A DNA stretch of 64,000 bases from Sympetrum striolatum (Eukaryota; Arthropoda; Insecta; Odonata; Libellulidae): positions 35,369,849 through 35,433,848 of the forward strand of contig OX388345.1 in the NCBI GenBank assembly GCA_947579665.1, read 5' to 3'. The position numbers were made by a program, and so were the translations under genes. Positions within the stretch are counted from its first letter, which is position 1; each line of letters begins with the position of its first letter. Positions 1 through 9,739 of the stretch are shown here, in pieces. The notes under the pieces are model-generated. The model was not told where the DNA came from, made no database searches, and was given only the letters and a program-made list of their open reading frames with translations.

Positions 1-740
1 TCGCTATGTGGGCCAAACAAACAAATGATTGTCTACACCGAAACGATTTTAGGGCCCCTCCTCGGCCAATCCCTTACCTATTGAGGTAAATACTTCCGCG
101 TTGGCGCGTGTCGGCTCGATTCAGGTTGACGAACAATTGACTAACAGGACGCGAATCAATTTGTGTCCTCGACCCGTCGAATGAGCGCGCTTTACGAACA
201 AATACGGGACCTAAATCATCTGAAGAGGGAGAAAGTAGTTATGACTAGGTGGAGGAGGAAAGAGTTGAGAGAAACAAATCTTGGCGTCATTTGCATTCGA
301 GGCAGGGACACCTGCAGCACCCAATACCTCTGGAAAACAAGCTATCCGAAGGGGGAACGCGTTTTTTATTTCGAGCCAATACCGTTCCGAAAACGCGTCA
401 GTATTCAAGAGCTTTGACGAGCGTCGCCTAGCAATGAGAGGCCTCGAATCGAAGGAAACCCAATATTCCTCGAATATAACGGATCTCCAGGTGGTATAAC
501 AGGATTAAAGCCTAAATTCTTTTCTGCACAGTAAGTACTGTAAAATCGATATCCTTCCGGTAAAATTAAATTATTGCACCAAAGAGTAAAGATATAATAA
601 AAATACATAACTTGTGCCATCCAAGAAACTTCATTCAGTAATTATTTTATTAACTGTTATTGAGTATTTTAGTACCTTTTAAAGTATAAGATATTTATTT
701 TTATTATCTTCTTAAATGAAAGTGTACTACTTGCTTTAAA
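1..740. other. Non-coding stretch, no gene recognised
   Basis: The first 500 bases are of mixed composition with several short overlapping open frames on both strands (up to 84 codons). None has a recognisable motif, and frames on opposite strands overlap each other, as expected of chance. From about 500 the DNA becomes AT-rich. I see no repeat family, tRNA or splice-bounded exon. Confidence 0.6.
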
Positions 741-788
741 AAAATCATACATTACTCTCCCATAAATGGGAGAGTAATGTATGATTTT
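741..788. repeat. Perfect 48-bp palindrome (23-bp arms, 2-nt spacer)
   Basis: The left arm 741-763 begins AAAATCATAC and ends CTCTCCCAT. After the two bases AA, the right arm 766-788 is its exact reverse complement. The palindrome stops abruptly on both sides (740 and 789 no longer pair). A perfect 23-bp inverted repeat with almost no spacer is unexpected by chance. It could be a tiny foldback element, a replication-slippage product, or a recent templated inversion. The loop is too short for a normal pre-miRNA. Confidence 0.9.
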
Positions 789-2246
789 CTCTCCCTCTCA
801 CCTACTTTGACGCAAAACGAAAATCTCAAAAGGACCTCGACCAGATATCGCGTAAAAGTAAATCGCTATGTATAATCATAAAAAAATTCTCATCATATAG
901 CCATAAAAGATACTAACGGTAAGCGATTCCTGAACCATGGTCAGTGAACCGTAGATAAAAGATATAGACTTGGGCAATGAATAGTTGGAAAATTCGCAAT
1001 ACATGTTAGAACTTTCTCGCAATTGATAAGATTAAGATGCTTGACGATCCATCAAATGGAGGGATTTACTCCTTCCAGCCATCTTCCTCCACCTTGAGAG
1101 TAACAAACTCAACTAATAAGAAAATATTTATTAAACATGCCACCATCCTTTTTTATTTTAAGTTATCCTATAATGATTTATGATTCGCTATAAAATCGCT
1201 ACGAAGCTATCCAGCGGATTCCAAAAATACATCGGGAACTTCAGGAACTGTTATTCGGGAATACGGTCGCGGATAAACATAAAATCCGTCGTCGGCGAAG
1301 GTATTTGAGGATCTCTTTATAGCACGTGGCGGAGTCCCGTAACGACGGGAAAACGTTTAGGAAGGTGGCGAATAGCAAAGGAGCAACGGTGGACAAGGGA
1401 GGAGAAGCTTAAACGCATCCTTATAAGGCAAAGGACGTTTCTATTTAATTTAGCCATTCGCCGTGACGCACCGCTCATGAAATCCCTCGTACGAAGAGTA
1501 TACATAACGCAAGTGAAAAAGAGCCGCGCTAATTCGCCTTCAAACTGTACGACTTCCACGAGCGAAGAATTGCTCACGAGGAGAGACGTGGACGAGGGGC
1601 GCTGAATGTCAAGGGTAGGCTATTTTCCTCGAAATTCCTCGTCCAAACTATCTAAAATTGCATTTATAATTTGCGGAGTTCCTCTGTCTGTTCAAAAATA
1701 TACGTTTATTGATCTTCTCTTTTAAATCATGCCACCGATTTCAATTAAATTTCACATATGTTTTCACATTTCACAAAATAACCTTTGTATGACATAAAAT
1801 AAGGATGTGGCGGTTTCATTAATTTACAAATCTATGGTTATCTAGCTTTATCAATAATCCATTCCACCTGTATCAACCAAATTTCGCATACCTAACATTA
1901 TATTATAACCGCATAATCGCATATTAACATAACGGAAAATGATGCCATGAAGATACCATTTAGTAATACTGCCGAGTTCAACTCCAAAACGTTCGGAAAG
2001 CTTCCAAAAGTAAAGCTCGTTTTCACGTCTTGTAGGCTTTTCTTCTTTAGCGAATTGAAATTAGAAACCTACTAAATCAAGACAAGTATTGAAAGAAGGG
2101 AAATTTAATAAAGATTTTTATTTTGGCCGTGAAATGGACTTCTTGAATCTAAATAACGAGAACTATGGCAAAATAAACGAAAATATGCAAAAAGTCCTCG
2201 TAGTAAATAACCAATCCCTCTGACGACCAATGCGATGGTTGAATCC
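789..2246. other. Non-coding stretch, no gene recognised
   Basis: AT-rich flanks surround a more balanced segment at about 1200-1620. That segment has a minus-strand open frame of 86 codons (1577-1317) without recognisable domains, without a good splice acceptor before it and without a clear codon bias. I see no other structure. Confidence 0.55.
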
Positions 2247-2271
2247 AAGCTCGTGTATTTTCCCGTAAGAA

Positions 2272-2469
2272 TACACGGGGAATATAGGCCCATATAGAAT
2301 TATGGTTATAAAATTTACTTAATACGTTAAATTTAGACTCGTAATGCTTGTCAGGAGGATTTCACTTGAGTACACGGGGAATGTAGGCCCATATAAAATT
2401 ATGGTTATAAATTTTACTTAAAAAGTTAATTAGGACCCGTCATTCTTGACGGGAGAGTTCACTCGTACA
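2272..2469. repeat. Tandem duplication, two 99-bp copies
   Basis: Copy 1 (2272-2370) and copy 2 (2371-2469) both start with TACACGGGGAAT and share the segments AGGCCCATATA and AATTATGGTTATAAA. They have diverged by roughly a fifth, mostly in the last 40 bases. Just before it, CGTGTATT (2252-2259) and AATACACG (2270-2277) form a small hairpin whose right arm overlaps the start of copy 1. No coding potential. It looks like an old local duplication. Confidence 0.85.
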
Positions 2470-4399
2470 TTATAAAACTGAAATAAGCTCTGCGAAGTGC
2501 ATGCGCATTTAATGTCCGCCGTCCCTCTCCGAATTGAGCTGCTTTGAAGCGGGGGACCACAACCGCGGATGAGGGCAAGTGAAGAGATAGTTTTAAGTAG
2601 CCTTCCTGGTTACCCAAGAGTTACAGCGCGACCGCTGCCGTTAATGGATGCAAAATGAAAATAAATAGAAGCTGCTCGAAGGAGTTTCGGTGCGCATTAT
2701 GTCTGCGACACGTCCTTTGGTCGGGAGTACGCAGCAATGGGACTGTGGTAAGCAATATCTCCGTAACCGAGGCACGTTTCGGCACGGGGATTAATGCTCA
2801 AAGTAACTTTACGTAATGGCACAAAATACGACACTGATTCCCAAGTTTGAGAGGGCTCTTTTACTTCTAATAAGTCCACGAGAAGTTGAATCCGCATTAA
2901 TGATATTTTTTTGGAAATGGGAATAATTTGATCCGAAAAGATTTCTTCACTGAGTTCAGCAAGAAAAGAATTGGCTGATTTATTGCGATCGAAAAATTAA
3001 ATACGCTTAATAATAATAAATCTATATATCCTTATAAAAAATTTGAAATATAAAAAAATTGGCTTTCCCGTTTTTAATAGTGGTAGATAAATAATTTTAA
3101 ATGGTTTAATTGTAAACTATTGACATCAAACGGCCAAACGACACGCCAGTATGAAATTTACTCTCCGTTTGTACGGATTATTATGAAAAGACACGAACTC
3201 CCTCCGTCAGGAAAGTAACTGATTCGTGACTTGAGGATGAAAACATTTTAATGGAAAAATAAATAAGCATTCCATCTCATTTAAATTACTCATGATTTGA
3301 AAAAGTTCAAATTATGGTTAATTCAGCAGTTTATGGACGAAGGAAGTGTATTTCCCTCAAAATAGTGCCTTAGAATCCTATTACATGTCTTCGACAGCTC
3401 TTTTTCTATGAGATATTCGGAAAATAGAAGTAGGATCGTATGCTTTCTTATATGTCATAGGAAGATATTAGAGACTTACTCTGATATATTAGATTACATT
3501 TCTTTTCGGTAGGTTTTTAAACATATTCCTGTACGTTTCTGATCTCTAAAGGTTATTGCCATTTTTTACATTAAAAAAAAATCAAACAGAGAAGATTTAT
3601 CTTCCCCAACTCATTAAAATGCATTTATATTATTTTCATATGATTTTAAATTAAATAATGCAGCTTAGGCCGGTAGAATAAAAAAAAACTTGATAACAAG
3701 CTACTAGTCTTAAAGGGAAATTTTTCGTGAAATATGACCTTCTTAAGACGTCAAATGATAACAGGGAGATAAAATGTTTATATATATGTAAATGATTGTA
3801 AATATTAACTTCGTAAAATACCTATACTTATACTGGAATGGATCCATTTACGCTGACTCCTTTGGCGAGTACAGTCTTACGTTCCAATAACTTAATGCGT
3901 TAAATTAAAATACCGATTGTAGAAAATCTTTCTTTAAATTAACCAATGAATCTCCACACTCCACAATCAATGAATTTCGTCCACACAAGTGAACGAAAGA
4001 TCCTTTAGCAAACCAGATTTAAAAGGAAAATAAATACGAGGCGATAATCAACGCTGGGAAATAGAGCAAAACTCCGTAAGTGACATCCGATCCGATGAGT
4101 TGCACAGATGCTGCTCAGTGCTGCGATTAATAAACACTGCCTCGATAACTTTTACTGCCAAGGTCAGTGAAATGTCAAGCGGGGCTCCGATTTCATGGGT
4201 ATCGAGTTGCTTTCTCGCAATTTAAATGCCAGCTGATTGAATTCGCAATTTGTTGAAATAATTGCATGCTCCGTAATGAAGAAGACTAGGTATACTGCTA
4301 CAGGTGTACAGGCGTATTCATGCAGCTCCTACTTTTTCGACTAATACTCAGAACAGAAGAAACAAAAGTCTAATTTGCGTACTCAAGAGAAACATCATT
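2470..4399. other. Non-coding stretch, no gene recognised
   Basis: Mixed-composition DNA at 2500-2900 is followed by AT-rich sequence. Only fortuitous short frames are present, for example 66 codons on the minus strand at 2897-2697. I see no repeats with recognisable ends. Confidence 0.55.
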
Positions 4400-4664
4400 C
4401 ATAATTGGAATACAAAAATAAAGCCTTCTTGGAAAAAATAATGGCATGCCTTGTTGAGAGAGACGCCGATCCTATCTCTCTACTGGTGACAATGAAATAC
4501 ACCGAAGAACTCGAAAAAGAACGAGAACACAACGAAAGAGAAAACAAAGGAAGTAAACTGCGCCGAGCGAGCAATGAAATGAGCCACACCAACCGTTTGG
4601 ACCTGAACCCCTTCTCTGATGCGACAAACCACCTTCTCAGGAACGCTAGCCGAAATCCTCGCCG

Positions 4665-4690
4665 TGGCGCCCCTGCCAGAGGGGGCGCCA
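4665..4690. promoter_or_regulatory. Palindromic GC-rich motif resembling paired CTCF half-sites
   Basis: TGGCGCCCCT at 4665 is mirrored by AGGGGGCGCCA at 4680-4690 with a short centre. AGGGGGCGC fits the core of the CTCF consensus (AG-R-K-GGC-R-S), and AGGTGGCGCC-like cores are known for fly CTCF, but the upstream CCASY half fits poorly. Its place about 900 bp downstream of the candidate minus-strand start site would suit an insulator or promoter-proximal factor. Factor identity is inference; the palindrome itself is seen directly. Confidence 0.3.
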
Positions 4691-5128
4691 CCGCTGTTAA
4701 GTCACGAAGAGACGAACGACACTTGCCAATGGTTTGGGACGCTAAAGAGAAGGGGCAACGCCAGCGCCCCGCCTCCTTCAAAGACCGGTGGAAAATCCCG
4801 CCTCCAACTCCTTCTCAGAGGAATAAAAAAACCACAGGCCAATTGCCCATGGAGTCAGTCACCAGCGGAGCAGAGAGGAGGTCAAGGACTTAGTCTCGGC
4901 AGAAACGAAGAAAACACGAGAGTGCTACCGGCTGCTGTCACTTGCTGCGTTCTGCTTCACTCCGCGAGAAATACAGGGAGACCACCAAACAACCAAACAA
5001 CTGCGCCCTTTCTCGACAACAGTTCGCTGTCACTCTCGTTTCGCAATCGTTAGTCCAGTCTTCGAGTCTGCAGCGTCCTCAGAAAACCCTCCGCAGTCGG
5101 GGCAACGTCTGAAAGGGCGCCAGACGCT

Positions 5129-5166
5129 ACATACACACACAAACACGCACACATACACACTCACAC
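5129..5166. repeat. Imperfect (CA)n microsatellite
   Basis: About 38 bp of CA repeats interrupted by AT and CG steps. On the minus strand this reads as a GT-rich tract inside the candidate first intron. Confidence 0.9.
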
Positions 5167-5202
5167 AATAATAAAGGACGCATGCGCGCGGAAAATAATT
5201 AC

Positions 5203-5225
5203 CCTGCGCGAATCTGCACGTCGCT
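5203..5225 (-). other. Possible 23-nt micro-exon downstream of the candidate first exon
   Basis: On the minus strand a strong pyrimidine tract (TTCTTTTCCCTCTCCCCAG) ends at 5226 and is a good splice acceptor. After 23 nt (5225-5203) a GTAATT donor follows. Joined in phase 0 after the 5400-5471 exon, it would add SDVQIRA plus two bases; without the second splice the frame would hit TAA at once. The implied intron is 174 nt. The acceptor is convincing to the eye, but the donor is only moderate and such pairs arise by chance in GC-rich DNA. Confidence 0.18.
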
Positions 5226-5399
5226 CTGGGGAGAGGGAAAAGAATTCGCAGCGGCGACACTGAAAGGTTAACGGTCAGAGGACCAGACCGTGTGGCACAC
5301 CTCCACTCAACAGTCGGGCCGCTACCGTTCGTGAGTTTCTCCTCCGGAACTGGTCAAAGTTGAACTCCTTCCACTTCTTCACTCTCACTAAGCACTCAC

Positions 5400-5471
5400 A
5401 CGGGGGAAACACTGTATCACGGGACCGGAGTCGGCCGTGGCGAACGCCGCAGCGTCTGAAACCGTGGTCAT
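5400..5471 (-). CDS. Candidate first coding exon (24 codons), product unknown
   Basis: Reading on the minus strand, the ATG at 5471 is the first ATG after the predicted start site at 5568. It opens a frame beginning MTTVSDAAAF and ending SGPVIQCFPR. The frame runs straight into a GTGAGT donor at 5399-5394, leaving exactly 24 codons (phase 0); unspliced it would stop at TAG 5390-5388. Most codons end in G or C, unlike the AT-rich surroundings. The start context has a purine (G) at -3. The frame happens to stay open upstream to 5702, so a longer N terminus is possible. I do not recognise the protein. It has no visible domain, signal peptide or membrane segment. The base before the donor is T rather than G, which weakens the splice site. 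If real, this is the 5' end of a minus-strand gene whose body lies at lower coordinates or outside the window. Confidence 0.4.
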
Positions 5472-5535
5472 CGCTTTCCCGAACGATTTCCTTCTCGAGA
5501 ATGTATAGAAATGCGAATTAGAGATTCGAGAAGAC

Positions 5536-5570
5536 AGGTCCTGCTGGCTGCGCGTTTGGCGGCGAACTGA
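5536..5570 (-). promoter_or_regulatory. Initiator + DPE core promoter, TATA-less
   Basis: On the minus strand TTCAGTTC places A+1 at 5568 and matches the arthropod initiator TCAKTY. At exactly +28 to +33 (5541-5536) stands GGACCT, a full match to the DPE consensus RGWYVT. There is no TATA box 25-35 bp upstream, as is usual for DPE promoters. The 97-nt leader from 5568 to 5472 contains no ATG, and the first ATG opens the candidate exon. The match of both elements at the right spacing inside a CpG-rich block is the reason for the call; use in vivo is inferred. Confidence 0.45.
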
Positions 5571-5800
5571 AGCCCGGCTCTCGGAGACCCCTCTGCGCTC
5601 CCCTCTCGCTCGCCCCTCTCCGACTCGCTCCGCAGTCTTCCTCCCTCCCTCGCTTGCTTTAGGGAACACCGTGAAAGCCATAGCTTCGGAGCTCTTGCGC
5701 ACTTTGTAAAGGTCCCGACATAAACGCGTGCATTGCGGGTGTGTGCGTAAGTGAGCGAGTGAACTCGTTCTAAGAAATATTGGGTCTTATCCAAACGCTC

Positions 5801-8341
5801 TTAGGACTAAGTTAATGGGAAATAAAATTCGATCTTTCGTAAAATTAAGTGGTGGTCTATGTTAAACCAAGCAAGGCAATAAAATTATCAACTTTATATT
5901 AATCTAATTCAGATTATGGTTACTTTCTTTTAGAATGCTAATTCTGCAGCGGAAAGAGCAGAATATTTTCTGAAAATTCATTCTTTTTCTACTAAACATT
6001 TAGCTATTTTATACAATTAAATTGCTATACCAAAAATCATTGACTGAATTTTGCTCATTATTAATATAAAATCATATTTATATAATTATGACCCACCAGA
6101 TATTTTATGTCAACTTCAGATGGAAAAATTCAACTATTAATGTTTGAGATTTTTCGTCATATTTCTTCTCTTATGACAAAGAACTTATACCCATTCTTTT
6201 GTCTTTCATATGTGAATTAATACCTCCAAAATTAATCATAGGCATGACCATGATGTAATAAAATCAATATTTATAAATATTTGGGATCTTATAGCTATCC
6301 GATATCAAATGACACTTTATAAAACTTGGTTATGTACATACGATCTTGGTTACTAATCTCGTACGTATGGCTTTATTTTCATTTTAATAACAAACTTAAG
6401 AACTAATGTTGCTTACATGGTTCATTATTTAATCTATAAGTAAACATCTGAACTCAGCGATTGCAGTTCATTCACATCCGTACACTTTTTCAAACCAACA
6501 CAGTGGCAAGAATTTGATTAATTCGCTGTCGTAAAGTTTTTTTTTGTATCTTTTACACTCAGAAGAATGATCTTCATCACGAAGGAGAATCAGCCACCTT
6601 TGGGTGCCCCGTCATCTCCGCAGACAGCCACATCCCGAAACGGAAATGCCAGCCTTTCAAAGAGTAAATAAAAAATCGAACCATAACTACATCAAGGTCG
6701 CTTTTTTCCATTCGCATCTCGAAAAAAGACAATGAGTCGAAATCTAAACAGTAAGCGACTTGGCACGAGACGATTCTTAATTCGGATCCTAGGTCACATC
6801 CGAACGTAAATAAAAACGTCCTTTGGAGCACCTCTTGCGTGTTAAACCTTGGTCGCGTACAACTACGAGGGTGGGCGTGATTTAAAAATAACACTTAATC
6901 ATTCGCGCCCGAAACTTGTCCTTTTGGATCTCGAGTACAGCGCTAGGTGTTTCTGGCACGTTTCCTACCGCAGACCACATCCTACTGATATGACTTCGAA
7001 ACTGGTCTCTCTCTAAGCAAAATGTGATGAAAAATATGGCGACGGAAGAAGAGTGCCTCCTTCATTAGGACTTCCTCTGTTTTAATTAAATCTAACAAAT
7101 ATACAAATAACAGGGACATTGAACCATTATTTTTCCTATCCTAAGAGCATATCAGGTCAATCACTCATTACTTACGTCATATCACTTCGGAGGCTGTTTG
7201 ATGAGGAGTTTGAGTCGAAATAATGGTGGAGTTTTTATACTAAAATAAATTTAATGATCCTTGTAAATAATTACCTGATTGGGTCGTTTTCTGTAGGTAT
7301 ACATTTATGTTATCTTTTTATTATGCTTCTATTTTTATTTCGTACAATTATGTATATTTATTTAAATTTGTAATATTCTTTGTCTGATGCTTTTATTCAA
7401 TGGTCTCAAAACTGTATGTGAATATTTTAATAAATAAATAAGTAAGATTACTAAGCATCTGCTACATATATACGACAAAAGTTTAATAGTTGACTGGAAA
7501 TGAATTCATAAAAAAATTGTCCTGAGTACTCTTCCCCCTGCTCTAAGAAAAAATCATCTCTATAACGACGATTTTTAAATAAATGTCAAGATTTATAAGA
7601 AATATTACAAATCAATCATCATGATAATAAATATTTTTCAATGATATAAGTCTACGCATAAAACTATCAGCCTTAAACAGCCTCTTATTATTATTACCGT
7701 ATTGTATTTTATTTCTAAAGACTTACGTTGGCCTCCGGAATCATATCCGATAGACATTCCAAAAGCAAACAAAAAAGGCCGCAAATATACGAATAAAATA
7801 CATCCGCAAGTTGTCAACATAACATGAACTATTTCAACATACTTCTAAGGAAAATAGAACTCGTGAAGGATCGCAGACAGTAGGTAAAGAACACTGCAAC
7901 CACATCAACTAACGTAGGTGCCTTTTCGTAAGAAAGAAATATTCCAAAAGGGATGAATGCCAAGATTTTTCGAATAACTGAATTCTTGTGCTCGAATGGG
8001 CTGAGAAATCCGAGTGAAACGCGACCGTTCTACTTCCTAACAGGTTTCGGTACGCCCTTACCTCCATAAATCATATTAAGTTTTTCTCATCTTATTAACC
8101 AAAACCTCTCTTTTAACCGTACCTTTCACATCCTTTGACGTGCTTATTTTGCTGGTTATAAAAAACTTCCTGCTACCTGCATCACAAAGCATTTTGAAAC
8201 TTTTCCGGGAAGATTTTTCCACCTTTGAATCGCTTCTAGTTCAAGTAGAATAAATACGCAAAACTATAATAAATAAGATTCCACGATATTTGGTGGAATC
8301 TCACATTAAAAACATTCTTATTTGCAAAACTTCCGATAGTT
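5801..8341. other. Non-coding stretch with a possible retroelement tail
   Basis: AT-rich DNA with a more balanced island at 6560-7060; its minus-strand frame 6894-6577 (105 codons) has no recognisable domain. Around 7390-7443 the sequence GTGAATATTTTAATAAATAA resembles the AATAAA-plus-TAAA-repeat 3' end of insect non-LTR retrotransposons on the plus strand, but I cannot define a 5' limit. Upstream of the ribozyme-like core, CGATATTTGGTGGA (8284-8297) recurs at 20440-20453. Confidence 0.4.
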
Positions 8342-8369
8342 CTGATGAGAGCGTGATTTGCGCCGAAAC
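8342..8369 (+). ncRNA. Hammerhead-ribozyme-like core (relic)
   Basis: The two conserved single-stranded boxes of the hammerhead fold are intact: CTGATGA (8342-8348) and GAAAC (8365-8369). Between them 8349-8364 can fold as stem II: G-C closing pair, a bulged A, then GCG/CGC, with loop TGATTTG. Hammerhead motifs of this short type are known in the terminal regions of Penelope-like retroelements of arthropods. I do not see a convincing stem III with a GUH cleavage site, so it is probably an inactive remnant. The upstream segment shared with 20440 supports a repeat origin. Confidence 0.45.
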
Positions 8370-9713
8370 TAGCTAACTGCTGTGCATTTGTATTGTGGTT
8401 TTTGTACAAGTTTTGCAGCAAAGAATCCTTTAAATGTAAAATTACTTTACTGAAAGGCCGTTAATTGAATGTAAATGATAATTATGATTTTGCGGAAATC
8501 CAAACGAAATACCTAGTAAACCTAGATGAGTAGCTAATCTGTCCTTATTACTAATTAAATACAATTTAATGGCCATAGAACTAGTATTTAAGATTATATA
8601 TAGTTAGTGCCGTCACATAAATAGCCATCTATTCAAGATATAAGAGAAGACCTGAAAATATAACTTCAGTAATCATAAAATCAATACTAACAGCTGTAAC
8701 TTTGTGGAATTCCATAACTGAATAACTTTAAAAAGTTGTGGAATTTAATACGAAGTATTTTATTAGTCCAGGTTAGTAATCATCTTCCAATCTGTTGGGG
8801 AAAAGCACCTATTGTTTACATCTGAATTACTATTCAAATTTCGGTAGCATACAACTAATATGACCTAAATGCTTTCTCTTTCTAAATTAATTTGGTATAT
8901 AGCACAAGTTAATACACCAACCAATAAATTTCATTATGTTCCATAATATTCATTCAAACCTGATTTCCAAATAAAAATGTATACGATCATCTTAATGGTG
9001 TTGTTTACAAAGATAAATTCTAAGATCAGAAATTTAATATTTTATACATACATTTACATTACTAACAACAGCCACAACAAGAGATAAAAAAGACGGCAAT
9101 TGATACGTAAGATCCACCCTTATACTTTATTATTTATTTCCAGAATCCAAGAACGAATCCTCAAACTTCAAACACACGAAGCAAAAAATAACCTGATTGC
9201 AATGAGAATTTTACGATCTGAAATTATAATGATGAAATGAACGTCTGGAAAGCAGTCATTCCTGCATCTCAATACCCGAATTTCAATCTCGAGGCAAGTG
9301 CATCCATGAATGATGGCCACGTCCCTTTGTTTCTGCACATAATCGCGTTGCATCGTGCTTGCAGTCCGAGACAGCGGTCGTATTTTAGCCTCCCTGTCAC
9401 TCTCAGCATCTGGTTCCGAATCGCCAGTGGCGCTACGCACTTTTCATTCTCTTTGTTAAGCCTTTCGTTCACGTACCCCCACCCGCTAACTTCGGCAGTC
9501 CTCTCGAGAAGGATTGCCAGCAGTCATTGACCATGGCATTCCGACTCGTATGAGCGTTCCATCTTTTTTATTCTCATTCCCCTCTTCTTATGTTAGTGGG
9601 AAGGTTAGAGACATAGCGTTTCGCGGTGATACGTAATTTATAATTTAAAATCATTAAGTATTAAAATTTATTTAAACTGAACCACAGAAAAAATTACAGC
9701 TTATGCGACCTAG
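8370..9713. other. Non-coding stretch, no gene recognised
   Basis: AT-rich to 9160, then a more balanced segment to about 9600 with overlapping short frames on both strands (97 codons plus strand 9237-9530, 90 codons minus strand 9440-9168). Neither has a recognisable domain. ATAACTTTGTGGAA-like phrases at 8698-8745 resemble sequence near the 21384 ribozyme-like core. Confidence 0.5.
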
Positions 9714-9739
9714 GTTTCAGAGAGTAGCTTCATCTTCAG
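9714..9739 (-). ncRNA. Degenerate hammerhead-like core
   Basis: On the minus strand CTGAAGA (9739-9733) is followed after 14 nt by GAAAC (9718-9714). The first box differs from CTGATGA by one base, and the intervening TGAAGCTACTCTCT pairs only weakly. Downstream on the same strand comes a T-run and a long AT tail, the same order as near the other cores. I read it as a decayed copy of a ribozyme-bearing retroelement terminus. A chance match is possible for this one alone. Confidence 0.28.

Larger units (their letters stand above)
4400..5800. promoter_or_regulatory. CpG-rich block, candidate promoter region
   Basis: This 1.4-kb block is visibly richer in G, C and CpG than the surrounding AT-rich DNA and is the strongest such block in the left half of the window. 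It contains a CTCF-like palindrome, a CA microsatellite, and on the minus strand an initiator/DPE pair followed by a short coding exon with a splice donor. The open frame 4405-4893 on the plus strand (162 codons, rich in Lys, Glu and Arg) has an equally long antisense partner and no recognisable domain. I regard both as by-products of the composition. Confidence 0.5.

Noticed and set aside
4405..4893. 162-codon plus-strand open frame
   Set aside because: It has a 128-codon antisense frame over the same bases, no domain, low-complexity Lys/Glu/Arg content and lies in a GC-rich block where stops are rare.
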